A stretch of DNA of 64,000 nt from Hanleya hanleyi. Its lineage: Eukaryota > Mollusca > Polyplacophora > Lepidopleurida > Hanleyidae. A program made the position numbers and the translations under genes. Below are positions 1 to 12,700 of the stretch, one piece after another. Position 1 is the stretch's first letter; each line of letters starts with the position of its first letter. Where the stretch lies: positions 1 through 64,000 of the forward strand of contig JAVTVY010039263.1 in NCBI GenBank assembly GCA_036873755.1. The letters run 5' to 3'. Under the pieces are notes generated by a model. The model was not told where the DNA came from and ran no database searches. It saw only the letters and a program-made list of their open reading frames with translations.

Positions 1-1090
1 TTCCCTTGAATTCAGTCTGTATGTTAATGTGCTGTTGGAGAATCATCCAGTCTTATTTCTCCCCTTGACTCGGTCTGTATGTTATTGTGCTGTTGGAGAA
101 TCATCCAGTCTTATTTCTCCTCTTGGTTCAGTCTGTATGTTAATGTGGTGTTGGAGATTCATCCAGTCTTATTTCTCCCCTTGATTCAGTCTGTATGTTA
201 ATGTGCTGTTAGAGAATCATCCAGTCTTATTTCTCCCTTTGATTCAGTCTGTATGTTAATGTGCTGTTGGAGGATCATCCAGTCTTATTTCTCCCCTTGA
301 TTCAGTCTGTATGTTAATATGCTGTTGGAGAATCATCCAGTCTCATTTCGCGCCTTGATTCAGCTCTGTATGTTAATGTGCTGTTGGAGGATCATTCCAG
401 TCTTATTTCCCCTTGATTCAGTCTGTATGTTAATGTGCTGTTGGAGAATCATCCAGTCTTATTTTTTCTCCCCTTGATTCAGTCTGTATGTTAATGTGCT
501 GTTAGAGAATCATCCAGTCTTATTTTTCCCCTTGATTCAGTCTGTATGTTAATATGCTGTTGGAGAATCATCCAGTCTTATTTCTCCCCTTCATCCAGTC
601 TGTATGTTAATGTGCTGTTAGAGAATCACCCAGTCTTATTTCTCCCCATGATTCAGTCTGTATGTTAATGTGCTGTTGGAGAATCATCCACTCTTATTTC
701 TCCCCTTGATTCAGTCGGTATGTTATTGTGCTGTTGGAGAATCACCCAGTCATATTTCTCCACTTGATTCAGTCTGTGTGTTAATGTGTGTTGGAGAATC
801 ATCCAGTCTTATTTCTCCCCTTGATTCAGTCTGTATGTTAATGTGATGTTAGAGAATCATGCAGCCTAATTTCTCCCCTTGATTCAGTCTGTATGTTAAT
901 GTGCTGTTAGAGAATCATCCAGTCTTATTTTTCCCCTTGATTCAGTCTGTATGTTAATGTGCTGTTGGAGAATCATCTAGTCTTATTTTTTCTCCCCTTG
1001 ATTCAGTCTGTATGTTAATGTGCTGTTAGAGAATCATCCAGTCCTATTTTTCCCCTTGATTCAGTCTGTATGTTAATGTGCTGTTAGAGA

Positions 1091-1266
1091 ATTACAACAC
1101 ATATAAGGGAAGTGGGAAGAGGTGCCGACATACTGACTGCGTCACATGACTTCATAGAATAGTCCTCTGGTTAACCTATTCAAAAGCACATACCAAGAAT
1201 CTAACGATTAGTGATATGTGTTGTATCTCAGGTACGCTTTTATTGTACCTGTTCATGTGGCAACTT
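1091..1266 (+). repeat. Fragment of repeat family X inside the satellite
   Basis: About 176 bp interrupt the monomers between a truncated GTTAGAGAAT and CACCCAGTCT. They match the first third of the 509-bp repeat X found at 46-52.6 kb: the same ACACATATAAGGGAAGTGGG start, GTGCCGACATACTGACTGCG, TCTGGTTAACCTATTC and CAGGTACGCTTTTATTG segments in the same order. Only one such copy was seen in the array. Confidence 0.9.
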
Positions 1267-2639
1267 ATATCACCCAGTCTTATTTCTCCCCGTGATGCAG
1301 TCTGTATGTTAATGTGCTGTTGGAGAATCACCCAGTCTTATTTCTCCCCTTGATTCAGTCTGTATGTTATTGTGCTGTTGGAGAATCACCCAGTCTTATT
1401 TCTCCACTTGATTCAGTCTGTATGTTAATGTGTGTTGGAGAATCATCCAGTCTTATTTCTTCCCTTGATTCAGTCTGTATGTTAATGTGATGTTAGAGAA
1501 TCATCCAGCCTAATTTCTCCCCTTGATTCAATCTTTGTGTTAATGTGCTGTTGGAGGATCATCCAGTCTCATTTCGCACCTTGATTCAGTCTGTATGTTA
1601 ATGTACTGTTGGTGAATCATCCAGTCTTGTTTCTTCCCTTGATTCAGTCTGTATGTTAATGTGATGTTGGAGGATCACCCAGACTTGTTTCTCCCCTTGA
1701 TTCAGTCTGTATGTTAATGTGATGATAGAGAATCGTCCAGTCTAATTTCTCCCCTTGATTCAGTCTGTATGTTAATATGATGTTGGAGGATCACCCAGTC
1801 TTGTTTCTCCCCTTGATTCGGTCTGTATGTTAATGTCCTGTTAGAGAATCATCCAGTCTAATTTCCCCCATTGCTACAGACTGTATGTTAATGTGCTGTT
1901 AGAGAATCATCCAGACATATTTCTCCCCTTGATTCAGTCTGTTTGTTAATGTGCTGTTGGACAAAGATTCAGTCTTATTTCTCCCCTTGACTCCGTGTGT
2001 TATTGTGTTGTTATTATTTCTCCCCTTGATTCAGTCTGTATGTTAATGTGCTGCTGGAGAATCATCCAGTCTTATGTCTTATTTCTCCCCTTGATTCAGT
2101 CTGTATGTTAATGTAATGTTGGAGGATCATCCAGTCTTGTTTCTCCCCTTGATTCAGTCTGTATGTTAATGTGCTGTTGGAGAATCATCCAGTCACATTT
2201 CGCACCTTGATTCAATCAGTATGTTAATGTGCTGTTGGGGAATCATCCAGTCTTATTTCTCCCCTTGATTCAGTCTGTATGTTAATGTGCTGTTAGAGAA
2301 TCATCCAGTCTTATTTCTCCCCTCGATTCAGTCTGTATGTTCATGTGCTGTTGGAGGATCATCCAGTCTTATTTCTCCCCTTGATTCAGTCTGTATGTTA
2401 ATGTGCTGTTGGAGAATCATCCATTCTTATTTTTTCTCCCCTTGATCCAGGCTGTATGTTAATGTGCTTTAGAGAATCATCCAGTCTTATTTCTCCCCTT
2501 GATTCAGTCTGTATGTTAATGTGCTGTTAGAGAATCATCCAGTCTTATTTCTCCCCTTGATTCAGTCTGTATGTTAATGTGCTGTTGGAGAATCATCCAG
2601 TCTTATTTCTCCCTTGATTCAGTCTGTATGTTAATGTGC

Positions 2640-5600
2640 TGTTGGTGATTCATCCAGTCTTGTTTCTCCCCTTGATTCAGTCTGTATGTGTGTAATGTGA
2701 TGTTGGAGGATCACCCAGACTTGTTTCTCCCCTTGATTCAGTCTGTATGTTAATGTGATGTTAGAGAATCGTCCAGTCTAATTTCTCCCCTTGATTCAGT
2801 CTGTATGTTAATATGATGTTGGAGGATCACCCAGTCTTGTTTCTCCCCTTGATTCAGTCTGTATGTTAATGTCCTGTTAGAGAATCATCCAGTCTAATTT
2901 CCCCCATTGATTCAGACTGTATCTTAATGTGCTGTTAGAGAATCATCCAGACATATTTCTCCCCTTGATTCAGTCTGTATGTTAATGTGATGTTGGAGGA
3001 TCATCCAGTCATGTTTCTCCCCTTGATTCAGTCTGTATGTTAATGTGCTGTTGGACAAACATTCAGTCTTATTTCTCCCCTTGATTCCGTGTGTTATTGT
3101 GTTGTTATTATTTCTCCCCTTGATTCAGTCTGTATGCTAATGTGCTGCTGGAGAATCATCCAGTCTTATTTCTCCCCTTGATTCAGTCTGTATGTTAATG
3201 TGCTGTTGGAGAATCATTCGATCTTGTTTCTCCCCTTGATTCAGTCTGGATGTTAAATGTGCTGTTAGAGAATCATCCAGTCTTATTTCTCCTCTTGATT
3301 CAGTCTGTATGTTAATGTGATGTTGGAGGATCATCCAGTCTTGTTTCTCCCCTTGATTCAGTCTGTATGTTAATGTGCTGTTGGAGAATCATCCAGTCAC
3401 ATTTCGCACCTTGTTTCAATCAGTATGTCAATGTGCCGTTGGAGAATCATCCATTCATATTTTTTCTCCCCTTGATCCAGTCTGTATGTTAATGTGCTGT
3501 TAGAGAATCATCCAGCCTTATTTCTCCCCTTGATTCAGTCTGTATGTTAATGTGCTGTTAGAGAATCATCCAGTCTTATTTCTCTCCTTGATTCAGTCTG
3601 TATGTTAATGTGCTGTTGGAGGATCCTCCAGTCTTATTTCTCCCCTTGATTCAGTCTGTATGTTAATGTGCTGTTGGAGAATCATCCAGTCTTATTTTTT
3701 CTCCCCTTGATCCAGTCTGTATGTTAATGTGCTGTTAGAGAATCATCCAGCCTTATTTCCCCCCTTGATTCAGTCTGTATGTTAATGTGCCGTTAGAGAA
3801 TCACTCAGTCTTATTTCTCCCCTTGATTCAGTCTGTATGTTAATGTGCTGTTGGAGAATCATCCAGTCCTATTTCTCCCCTTGATTCAGTCTGTACGTTA
3901 TTGTGCTGTTGGAGAATCACCCAGTCTTATTTCTCCCCTTGATTCAGTCTGTATGTTAATGTGCTGTTGGAGAATCATCCAGTCTTGTTTCTCCCCTTGA
4001 TTCAGTCTGTATGGTAGTGTGCTGTTAGAGAATCATGCAGTCTTATTTCTCCCCTTGATTCAGTCTTTATGTTAATGTGTTGTTGGCGAATCATCCAGTC
4101 TTATTTTTTCTCCCCTTGATTCAGTCTGTATGTTAATATGATGTTGGAGGATCATCCAGTCATGTTTCTCCCCTTGATTCAGTCTGTATGTTAATGTGCT
4201 GTTGGACAAACATTCAGTCTTATTTCTCCCCTAGATTCCGTGTGTTATTGTGTTGTTATTATTTCTCCCCTTGATTCAGTCTGTATGTTAATGTGCTGCT
4301 GGAGAATCATCCAGTCATATTTCTCCCCTTGATTCAGTCTGTATGTTAATGTGCTGTTGGAGAATCATTCGATCTTGTTTCTCCCCTTGATTCAGTCTGG
4401 ATGTTAAATGTGCTGTTGGAGGATCATCCAGTCTTGTTTCTCCCCTTGATTCAGTCTGTATGTTAATGTGCTGTTGGAGAATCATCCAGTCACATTTCGC
4501 ACCTTGATTCAATCAGTATGTTAATGTGCCGGTGCAGAATCATCCAGTCTTATTTCTCCCCTTGATTCAGTCTGTATGTTAATGTGCTGTTAGAGAATCA
4601 TCCAGTCTTATTTCTCCCCTTGATTCAGTCTGTATGTTAATGTGCTGTTGGAGGATCATCCAGTCTTATTTCTCCCCTTGATTCAGTCTGTGTGTTAATG
4701 TGCTGTTGGAGAATCATCCATTCTTATTTTTTCTCCCCTTGATCCAGTCTGTATGTTAATGTGCTGTTAGAGAATCATCCAGCCTTATTTCTCCCCTTGA
4801 TTCAGTCTGTATGTTAATGTGCTGTTAGAGAATCATCCAGTCTTATTTCTCTCCTTGATTCAGTCTGTATGTTAATGTGCTGTTGGAGGATCCTCCAGTC
4901 TTATTTCTCCCCTTGATTCAGTCTGTATGTTAATGTGCTGTTGGAGAATCATCCAGTCTTATTTTTTCTCCACTTGATCCAGTCTGTATGTTAATGTGCT
5001 GTTAGAGAATCATCCAGCCTTATTTCCCCCCTTGATTCAGTCTGTATGTTAATGTGCTGTTAGAGAATCACTCAGTCTTATTTCTCCCCTTGATTCAGTC
5101 TGTATGTTAATGTGCTGTTGGAGAATCATCCAGTCCTATTTCTCCCCTTGATTCAGTCTGTATGTTATTGTGCTGTTGGAGAATCACCCAGTCTTATTTC
5201 TCCCCTTGATTCAGTCTGTATGTTAATGTGCTGTTGGAGAATCATCCAGTCTTGTTTCTCCCCTTGATTCAGTCTGTATGGTAGTGTGCTGTTAGAGAAT
5301 CATCCAGTCTTATTTCTCCCCTTGATTCAGTCTGTATGTTAATGTGATGGTGGAGGATTGTCCAGTCTTATTTCTCCCCTTGATTCAGTCTTTATGTTAA
5401 TGTGTTGTTGGCGAATCATCCAGTCTTATTTTTTCTCCCCTTGATTCAGTCTGTATGTTAATGTGCTGTTGGAGGATCATCCAGTCTTATTTCTCCCCTT
5501 GATTCAGTCTGTATGTTAATGTGCTGTTGGAGAATCATCCAGTCTCATTTCGCACCTTGATTCAGTCTGTATGTTAATGTGCTGTTGGTGAATCATCCAG

Positions 5601-6360
5601 TCTTGTTTCTCCCCTTGATTCAGTCTGTATGTTAATGTGATGTTGGAGGATCACCCAGACTTGTTTCTCCCCTTGATTCAGTCTGTATGTTAATGTGATG
5701 TTAGAGAATCGTCCAGTCTAATTTCTCCAGTTGATTCAGTCTGTATGTTAATATGATGTTGGAGGATCACCCAGTCTTGTTTCTCCCCTTGATTCAGTCT
5801 GTATGTTAATGTCCTGTTAGAGAATCATCCAGTCTAATTTCCCCCATTGATTCAGACTGTATCTTAATGTGCTGTTAGAGAATCATCCAGACATATTTCT
5901 CCCCTTGATTCAGTCTGTATGTTAATGTGATGTTGGAGGATCATCCAGTCATGTTTCTCCCCTTGATTCAGTCTGTATGTTAATGTGCTGTTGGACAAAC
6001 ATTCAGTCTTATTTCTCCCCTTGATTCCGTGTGTTATTGTGTTGTTTTTATTTCTCCCCTTGATTCAGTCTTTATGTTAATGTGCTGCTGGAGAATCATC
6101 CAGTCTTATTTCTCCCCTTGATTCAGTCTGTATGTTAATGTGCTGTTGGAGAATCATTCGATCTTGTTTCTCCCCTTGATTCAGTTTGGATGTTAAATGT
6201 GCTGTTAGAGAATCATCCAGTCTTATTTCTCCTCTTGATTCAGTCTGTATGTTAATGTGATGTTGGAGGATCATCCAGTCTTGTTTCTCCCCTTGATTCA
6301 GTCTGAATGTTAATGTGCTGTTGGAGAATCATCCAGTCACATTTCGCACCTTGATTCAAT
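2640..6360. repeat. Higher-order repeat, period 2,940 bp
   Basis: The block 2,640-3,420 recurs at 5,580-6,360 with an exact 2,940-bp offset and only scattered substitutions, for example CTCCCC against CTCCAG near 5,727 and GTCTGG against GTTTGG near 6,186. The run includes the same unusual monomers (GGACAAACATTCAG, then the short GTGTGTTATTGTG form) in the same order. Part of the series also recurs at 4,140-4,500, so the array was rearranged more than once. Confidence 0.85.
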
Positions 6361-6589
6361 CAGTATGTTAATGTGCCGTTGGAGAATCATCCAGTCTTAT
6401 TTCTCCCCTTGATCCAGTCTGTATGTTAATGTGCTGTTAGAGAATCATCCAGCCTTATTTCTCCCCTTGACTCAGTCTGTATGTTAATGTGCTGTTGGAG
6501 GATCATCCAGTCTTATTTCTCCCCTTGATTCAGTCTGTATGTTAATGTGCTGTTGGAGAATCATCCATTCTTATTTTTTCTCCCCTTGA

Positions 6590-8780
6590 TCCAGTCTGTA
6601 TGTTAATGTGCTGATAGAGAATCATCCATCCTTATTTCTCCCCTTGATTCAGTCTGTATGTTAATGTGCTGTTAGAGAATCATCCAGTCTTATTTCTCCC
6701 CTTGATTCAGTCTGTATGTTAATGTGCTGTTGGAGGATCATCCAGTCTTATTTCTCCCCTTGATTCAGTCTGTATGTTAATGTGCTGTTGGAGAATCATC
6801 CAGTCTTATTTTTTCTCCCCTTGATCCAGTCTGTATGTTAATGTGCTGTTAGAGAATCATCCAGCCTTATTTCCCCCCTTGATTCAGTCTGTATGTTAAT
6901 GTGCTGTTAGAGAATCTCTCGGTCTTATTTCTCCCCTTGATTCAGTCTGTATGTTAATGTGCTGTTGTAGAATCATCCAGTCCTATTTCTCCCCTTGATT
7001 CAGTCTGTACGTTATTGTGCTGTTGGAGAATCACCCAGTCTTATTTCTCCCCTTGATTCAGTCTGTATGTTAATGTGCTGTTGGAGAATCATCCAGTCTT
7101 GTTTCTCCCCTTGATTCAGTCTGTATGGTAGTGTGCTGTTAGAGAATCATCCAGTCTTATTTCTCCCCTTGATTCAGTCTGTATGTTATTGTGCTGTTGG
7201 AGAATCATCCAGTCTTATTTCTCCTCTTGGTTCAGTCTGTATGTTAATGTGGTGTTGGAGATTCATCCAGTCTTATTTCTCCCCTTGATTCAGTCTGTAT
7301 GTTAATGTGCTGTTAGAGAATCATCCAGTCTTATTTCTCCCTTTGATTCAGTCTGTATGTTAATGTGCTGTTGGAGGATCATCCAGTCTTAATTCTCCCC
7401 TTGATTCAGTCTGTATGTTAATATGCTGTTGGAGAATCATCCAGTCTCATTTCGCGCCTTGATTCAATCTGTATGTTAATGTGCTGTTGGAGAATCATCC
7501 AGTCTTATTTCTCCCCTTGATTCAGTCTGTATGTTAATGTGCTGTTAGAGAATCATCCAGTCTTATTTCTCCCCTTGGTTCAGTCTGTATGTTAATGTGC
7601 TGTTGGAGGATCATCCAGTCTTATTTCTCCCCTTGATTCAGTCTGTATGTTAATGTGCTGTTGGAGAATCATCCATTCTTATTTTTTCTCCCCTTGATCC
7701 AGTCTGTATGTTAATGTGCTGTTAGAGAATCATCCAGCCTTATTTCTCCCCTTGATTCAGTCTGTATGTTAATGTGCTGTTAGAGAATCATCCAGTCTTA
7801 TTTCTCTCCTTGATTCAGTCTGTGTGTTAATGTGCTGTTGGAGGATCATCCAGTCTTATTTCTCCCCTTGATTCAGTCTGTATGTTAATGTGCTGTTGGA
7901 GAATCATCCAGTCTTATTTTTTCTCCCCTTGATCCAGTCTGTATGTTAATGTGCTGTTAGAGAATCATCCAGCCTTATTTCCCCCCTTGATTCAGTCTGT
8001 ATGTTAATGTGCTGTTAGAGAATCTCTCAGTCTTATTTCTCCCCTTGATTCAGTCTGTATGTTAATGTGCTGTTGGAGAATCATCCAGTCCTATTTCTCC
8101 CCTTGATTCAGTCTGTACGTTATTGTGCTGTTGGAGAATCACCCAGTCTTATTTCTCCCCTTGATTCAGTCTGTATGTTAATGTGCTGTTGGAGAATCAT
8201 CCAGTCTTGTTTCTCCCCTTGATTCAGTCTGTATGGTAGTGTGCTGTTAGAGAATCATCCAGTCTTATTTCTCCCCTTGATTCAGTCTGTATGTTATTGT
8301 GCTGTTGGAGAATCATCCAGTCTTATTTCTCCTCTTGGTTCAGTCTGTATGTTAATGTGGTGTTGGAGATTCATCCAGTCTTATTTCTCCCCTTGATTCA
8401 GTCTGTATGTTAATGTGCTGTTAGAGAATCATCCAGTCTTATTTCTCCCTTTGATTCAGTATGTATGTTAATGTGCTGTTGGAGGATCATCCAGTCTTAA
8501 TTCTCCCCTTGATTCAGTCTGTATGTTAATATGCTGTTGGAGAATCATCCAGTCTCATTTCGCGCCTTGATTCAATCTGTATGTTAATGTGCTGTTGGAG
8601 AATCATCCAGTCTTATTTCTCCCCTTGATTCAGTCTGTATGTTAATGTGCTGTTAGAGAATCATCCAGTCTTATTTCTCCCCTTGGATCAGTCTGTATGT
8701 TAATGTGCTGTTGGAGGATCATCCAGTCTTATTTCTCCCCTTGATTCAGTCTGAATGTTAATGTGCTGTTGGAGAATCAT
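6590..8780. repeat. 1,108-bp tandem duplication in the satellite
   Basis: Sequence from about 6,590 to 7,697 is repeated immediately at about 7,698 to 8,780 with an offset of 1,108 bp, roughly 19 monomers. Check points 6,601/7,709, 7,021/8,129 and 7,201/8,309 all agree. Differences are few, so the duplication is recent relative to monomer divergence. Confidence 0.85.
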
Positions 8781-9779
8781 CCAGTCTTATTTTTTCCCCC
8801 CCTTGATTCAGTCTGTATGTTAATGTGCTGTTAGAGAATCATCCAGTCTTGTTTCTCCCCTTGATTCAGTCTGTACGTTATTGTGCTGTTGGAGAATCAC
8901 CCAGTCTTATTTCTCCCCTTGATTCAGTCTGTATGTTAATGTGCTGTTAGAGAATCATCCGGTCTTATTTCTCCCCTTGATTCAGTCTGTATGTTAATGT
9001 GCTGTTGGAGGATCATCCAGTCTTATTTCTCCCCTTGATTCAGTCTGTATGTTATTGTGCTGTTGGAGAATCATCCATTCTTATTTTTTCTCCCCTTGAT
9101 CCAGTCTGTATGTTAATGTGCTGTTAGAGAATCATCCAGCCTTATTTCTCCCCTTGATTCAGTCTGTATGTTAATGTGCTGTTAGAGAATCATCCAGTCT
9201 TATTTCTCTCCTTGATTCAGTCTGTATGTTAATGTGCTGTTGGAGGATCCTCCAGTCTTATTTCTCCCCTTGATTCAGTCTGTATGTTAATGTGCTGTTG
9301 GAGAATCATCCAGTCTTATTTTTTCTCCCCTTGATCCAGTCTGTATGTTAATGTGCTGTTAGAGAATCATCCAGCCTTATTTCCCCCCTTGATTCAGTCT
9401 GTATGTTAATGTGCTGTTAGGGAATCACTCTGTCTTATTTCTCCCCTTGATTCAGTCTGTATGTTAATGTGCTGTTGGAGAATCATCCAGTCCTATTTCT
9501 CCCCTTGATTCAGTCTGTACGTTATCGTGCTGTTGGAGAATCACCCAGTCTTATTTCTCCCCTTGATTCAGTCTGTATGTTAATGGGCTGTTGGAGAATC
9601 ATCCAGACTTGTTTCTCCCCTTGATTCAGTCTGTATGGTAGTGTGCTGTTAGAGAATCATCCAGTCTTATTTCTCCCCTTGATTCAGTCTGTATGTTAAT
9701 GTGATGGTGCAGGATCGTCCAGTCTTATTTCTCCCCTTGATTCAGTCTTTATGTTAATGTGTTGTTGGCGAATCAACCA

Positions 9780-12700
9780 GTCTTATTTTTTCTCCCCTTG
9801 ATTCAGTCTGTATGTTAATGTGCTGTTGGAGGATCATCCAGTCTTATTTCTCCCCTTGATTCAGTCTGTATGTTAATGTGCTGTTGGAGAATCATCCAGT
9901 CTCATTTCGCACCTTGATTCAGTCTGTATGTTAATGTGCTGTTGGTGAATCATCCAGTCTTGTTTCTCCCCTTGATTCAGTCTGTATGTTAATGTGATGT
10001 TGGAGGATCACCCAGAGTTGTTTCTCCCCATGATTCAGTCTGTATGTTAATGTGATGTTAGAGAATCGTCCAGTCTAATTTCTCCCCTTGATTCAGTCTG
10101 TATGTTAATATGATGTTGGAGGATCACCCAGTCTTGTTTCTCCCCTTGATTCAGTCTGTATTTGAATGTCCTGTTAGAGAATCATCCAGTCTAATTTCCC
10201 CCATTGATTCAGACTGTATCTTAATGTGCTGTTAGAGAATCATCCAGACATATTTCTATTTCTCCCCTTGATTCAGTCTGTATGTTAATGTGATGTTGGA
10301 GGATCATCCAGTCATGTTTCTCCCCTTGATTCAGTCTGTATGTTAATGTGCTGTTGGAGGATCATCCAGTCATGTTTCTCCCCTTGATTCAGTCTGTATG
10401 TTAATGTGCTGTTGGACAAACATTCAGTCTTATTTCTCCCCTTGATTCCGTGTGTTATTGTGTTGTTATTATTTCTCCCCTTGATTCAGTCTGTATGTTA
10501 ATGTGCTGTTAGAGAATCATCCGGTCTTATTTCTCCCCTTGATTCAGTCTGTATGTTAATGTGCTGTTGGAGGATCATCCAGTCTTATTTCTCCCCTTGA
10601 TTCAGTCTGTGTGTTAATGTGCTGTTGGAGAATCATCCATTCTTATTTTTTCTCCCCTTGATCCAGTCTGTATGTTAATGTGCTGTTAGAGAATCATCCA
10701 GCCTTATTTCTCCCCTTGATTCAGTCTGTATGTTAATGTGCTGTTAGAGAATCATCCAGTCTTATTTCTCCCCTTGATTCAGTCTGTATGTTAATGTGCT
10801 GTTGGAGAATCATCCAGTCTTATTTTTTCTCCCCTTGATCCAGTCTGTATGTTAATGTGCTGTTAGAGAATCATCCAGCCTTATTTCCCCCCTTGATTCA
10901 GTCTGTATGTTAATGTGCTGTTGGAGAATCACTCAGTCTTATTTCTCCCCTTGATTCAGTCTGTATGTTAATGTGCTGTTGGAGAATCATCCAGTCCTAT
11001 TTCTCCCCTTGATTCAGTCTGTACGTTATCGTGCTGTTGGAGAATCACCCAGTCTTATTTCTCCCCTTGATTCAGTCTGTATGTTAATGGGCTGTTGGAG
11101 AATCATCCAGTCTTGTTTCTCCCCTTGATTCAGTCTGTATGGTAGTGTGCTGTTAGAGAATCATCCAGACTTATTTCTCCCCTTGATTCAGTCTGTATGT
11201 TAATGTGATGGTGGAGGATCGTCCAGTCTTATTTCTCCCCTTGATTCAGTCTTTATGTTAATGTGTTGTTGGCGAATCAACCAGTCTTATTTTTTCTCCC
11301 CTTGATTCAGTCTGTATGTTAATGTGCTGTTGGAGGATCATCCAGTCTTATTTCTCCCCTTGATTCAGTCTGTATGTTAATGTGCTGTTGGAGAATCATC
11401 CAGTCTCATTTCGCACCTTGATTCAGTCTGTATGTTAATGTGCTGTTGGTGAATCATCCAGACTTGTTTCTCCCCGTGATTCAGTCTGTATGTTAATGTG
11501 ATGTTAGAGAATCGTCCAGTCTAATTTCTCCCCTTGATTCAGTCTGTATGTTAATATGATGTTGGAGGATCACCCAGTCGTGTTTCTCCCCTTGATTCAG
11601 TCTGTATGTTAATGTCCTGTTAGAGAATCATCCAGTCTAATTTCCCCCATTGATTCAGACTGTATCTTAATGTGCTGTTAGAGAATCATCCAGACATATT
11701 TCTCCCCTTGATTCAGTCTGTATGTTAATGTGATGTTGGAGGATCATCCAGTCATGTTTCTCCCCTTGATTCAGTCTGTATGTTAATGTGCTGTTGGACA
11801 AACATTCAGTCTTATTTCTCCCCTTGATTCCGTGTGTTATTGTGTTGTTATTATTTCTCCCCTTGATTCAGTCTGTATGTTAATGTGCTGCTGGAGAATC
11901 ATCCAGTCTTATTTCTCCTCTTGATTCAGTCTGTATGTTAATGTGATGTTCGAGGATCATCCAGTCTTGTTTCTCCCCTTGATTCAGTCTGTATGTTAAT
12001 GTGCTGTTGGAGAATCATCCAGTCACATTTCGCACCTTGATTCAATCAGTATGTTAATGTGCCGTTGGAGAATCATCCAGTCTTATTTCTCCCCATGATC
12101 CAGTCTGTATGTTAATGTGCTGTTAGAGAATCATCCAGTCTTATTTCTCCCCTTGATTCAGTCTGTATGTTAATGTGCTGTTGGAGGATCATCCAGTCTT
12201 ATTTCTCCCCTTGATTCAGTCTGTGTGTTAATGTGCTGTTGGAGAATCACCCATTCTTATTTTTTCTCCCCTTGATCCAGTCTGTATGTTAATGTGCTGT
12301 TAGAGAATCATCCAGCCTTATTTCTCCCCTTCATTCAGTCTGTATGTTAATGTGCTGTTAGAGAATCATCCAGTCTTATTTCTCTCCTTGATTCAGTCTG
12401 TATGTTAATGTGCTGTTAGAGAACCATTCAGTCTTATTTCTCCCCTTGATTCAGTCTGTATGTTAATGTGCTGTTGGAGAATCATCCAGTCCTATTTCTC
12501 CCCTTGATTCAGTCTGTACGTTATTGTGCTGTTGGAGAATCACCCAGTCTTATTTCTCCCCTTGATTCAGTCTGTATGTTAATGTGCTGTTGGAGAATCA
12601 TCCAGTCTTGTTTCTCCCCTTGATTCAGTCTGTATGGTAGTGTGCTGTTAGAGAATCATCCAGTCTTATTTCTCCCCTTGATTCAGTCTGTATGTTAATG

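Noticed and set aside
3137..6274. Minus-strand frames of 65 codons in the satellite
   Set aside because: They translate three 58-bp monomers (174 bp) at a time and recur wherever the same variants recur. No start context or composition supports a gene.
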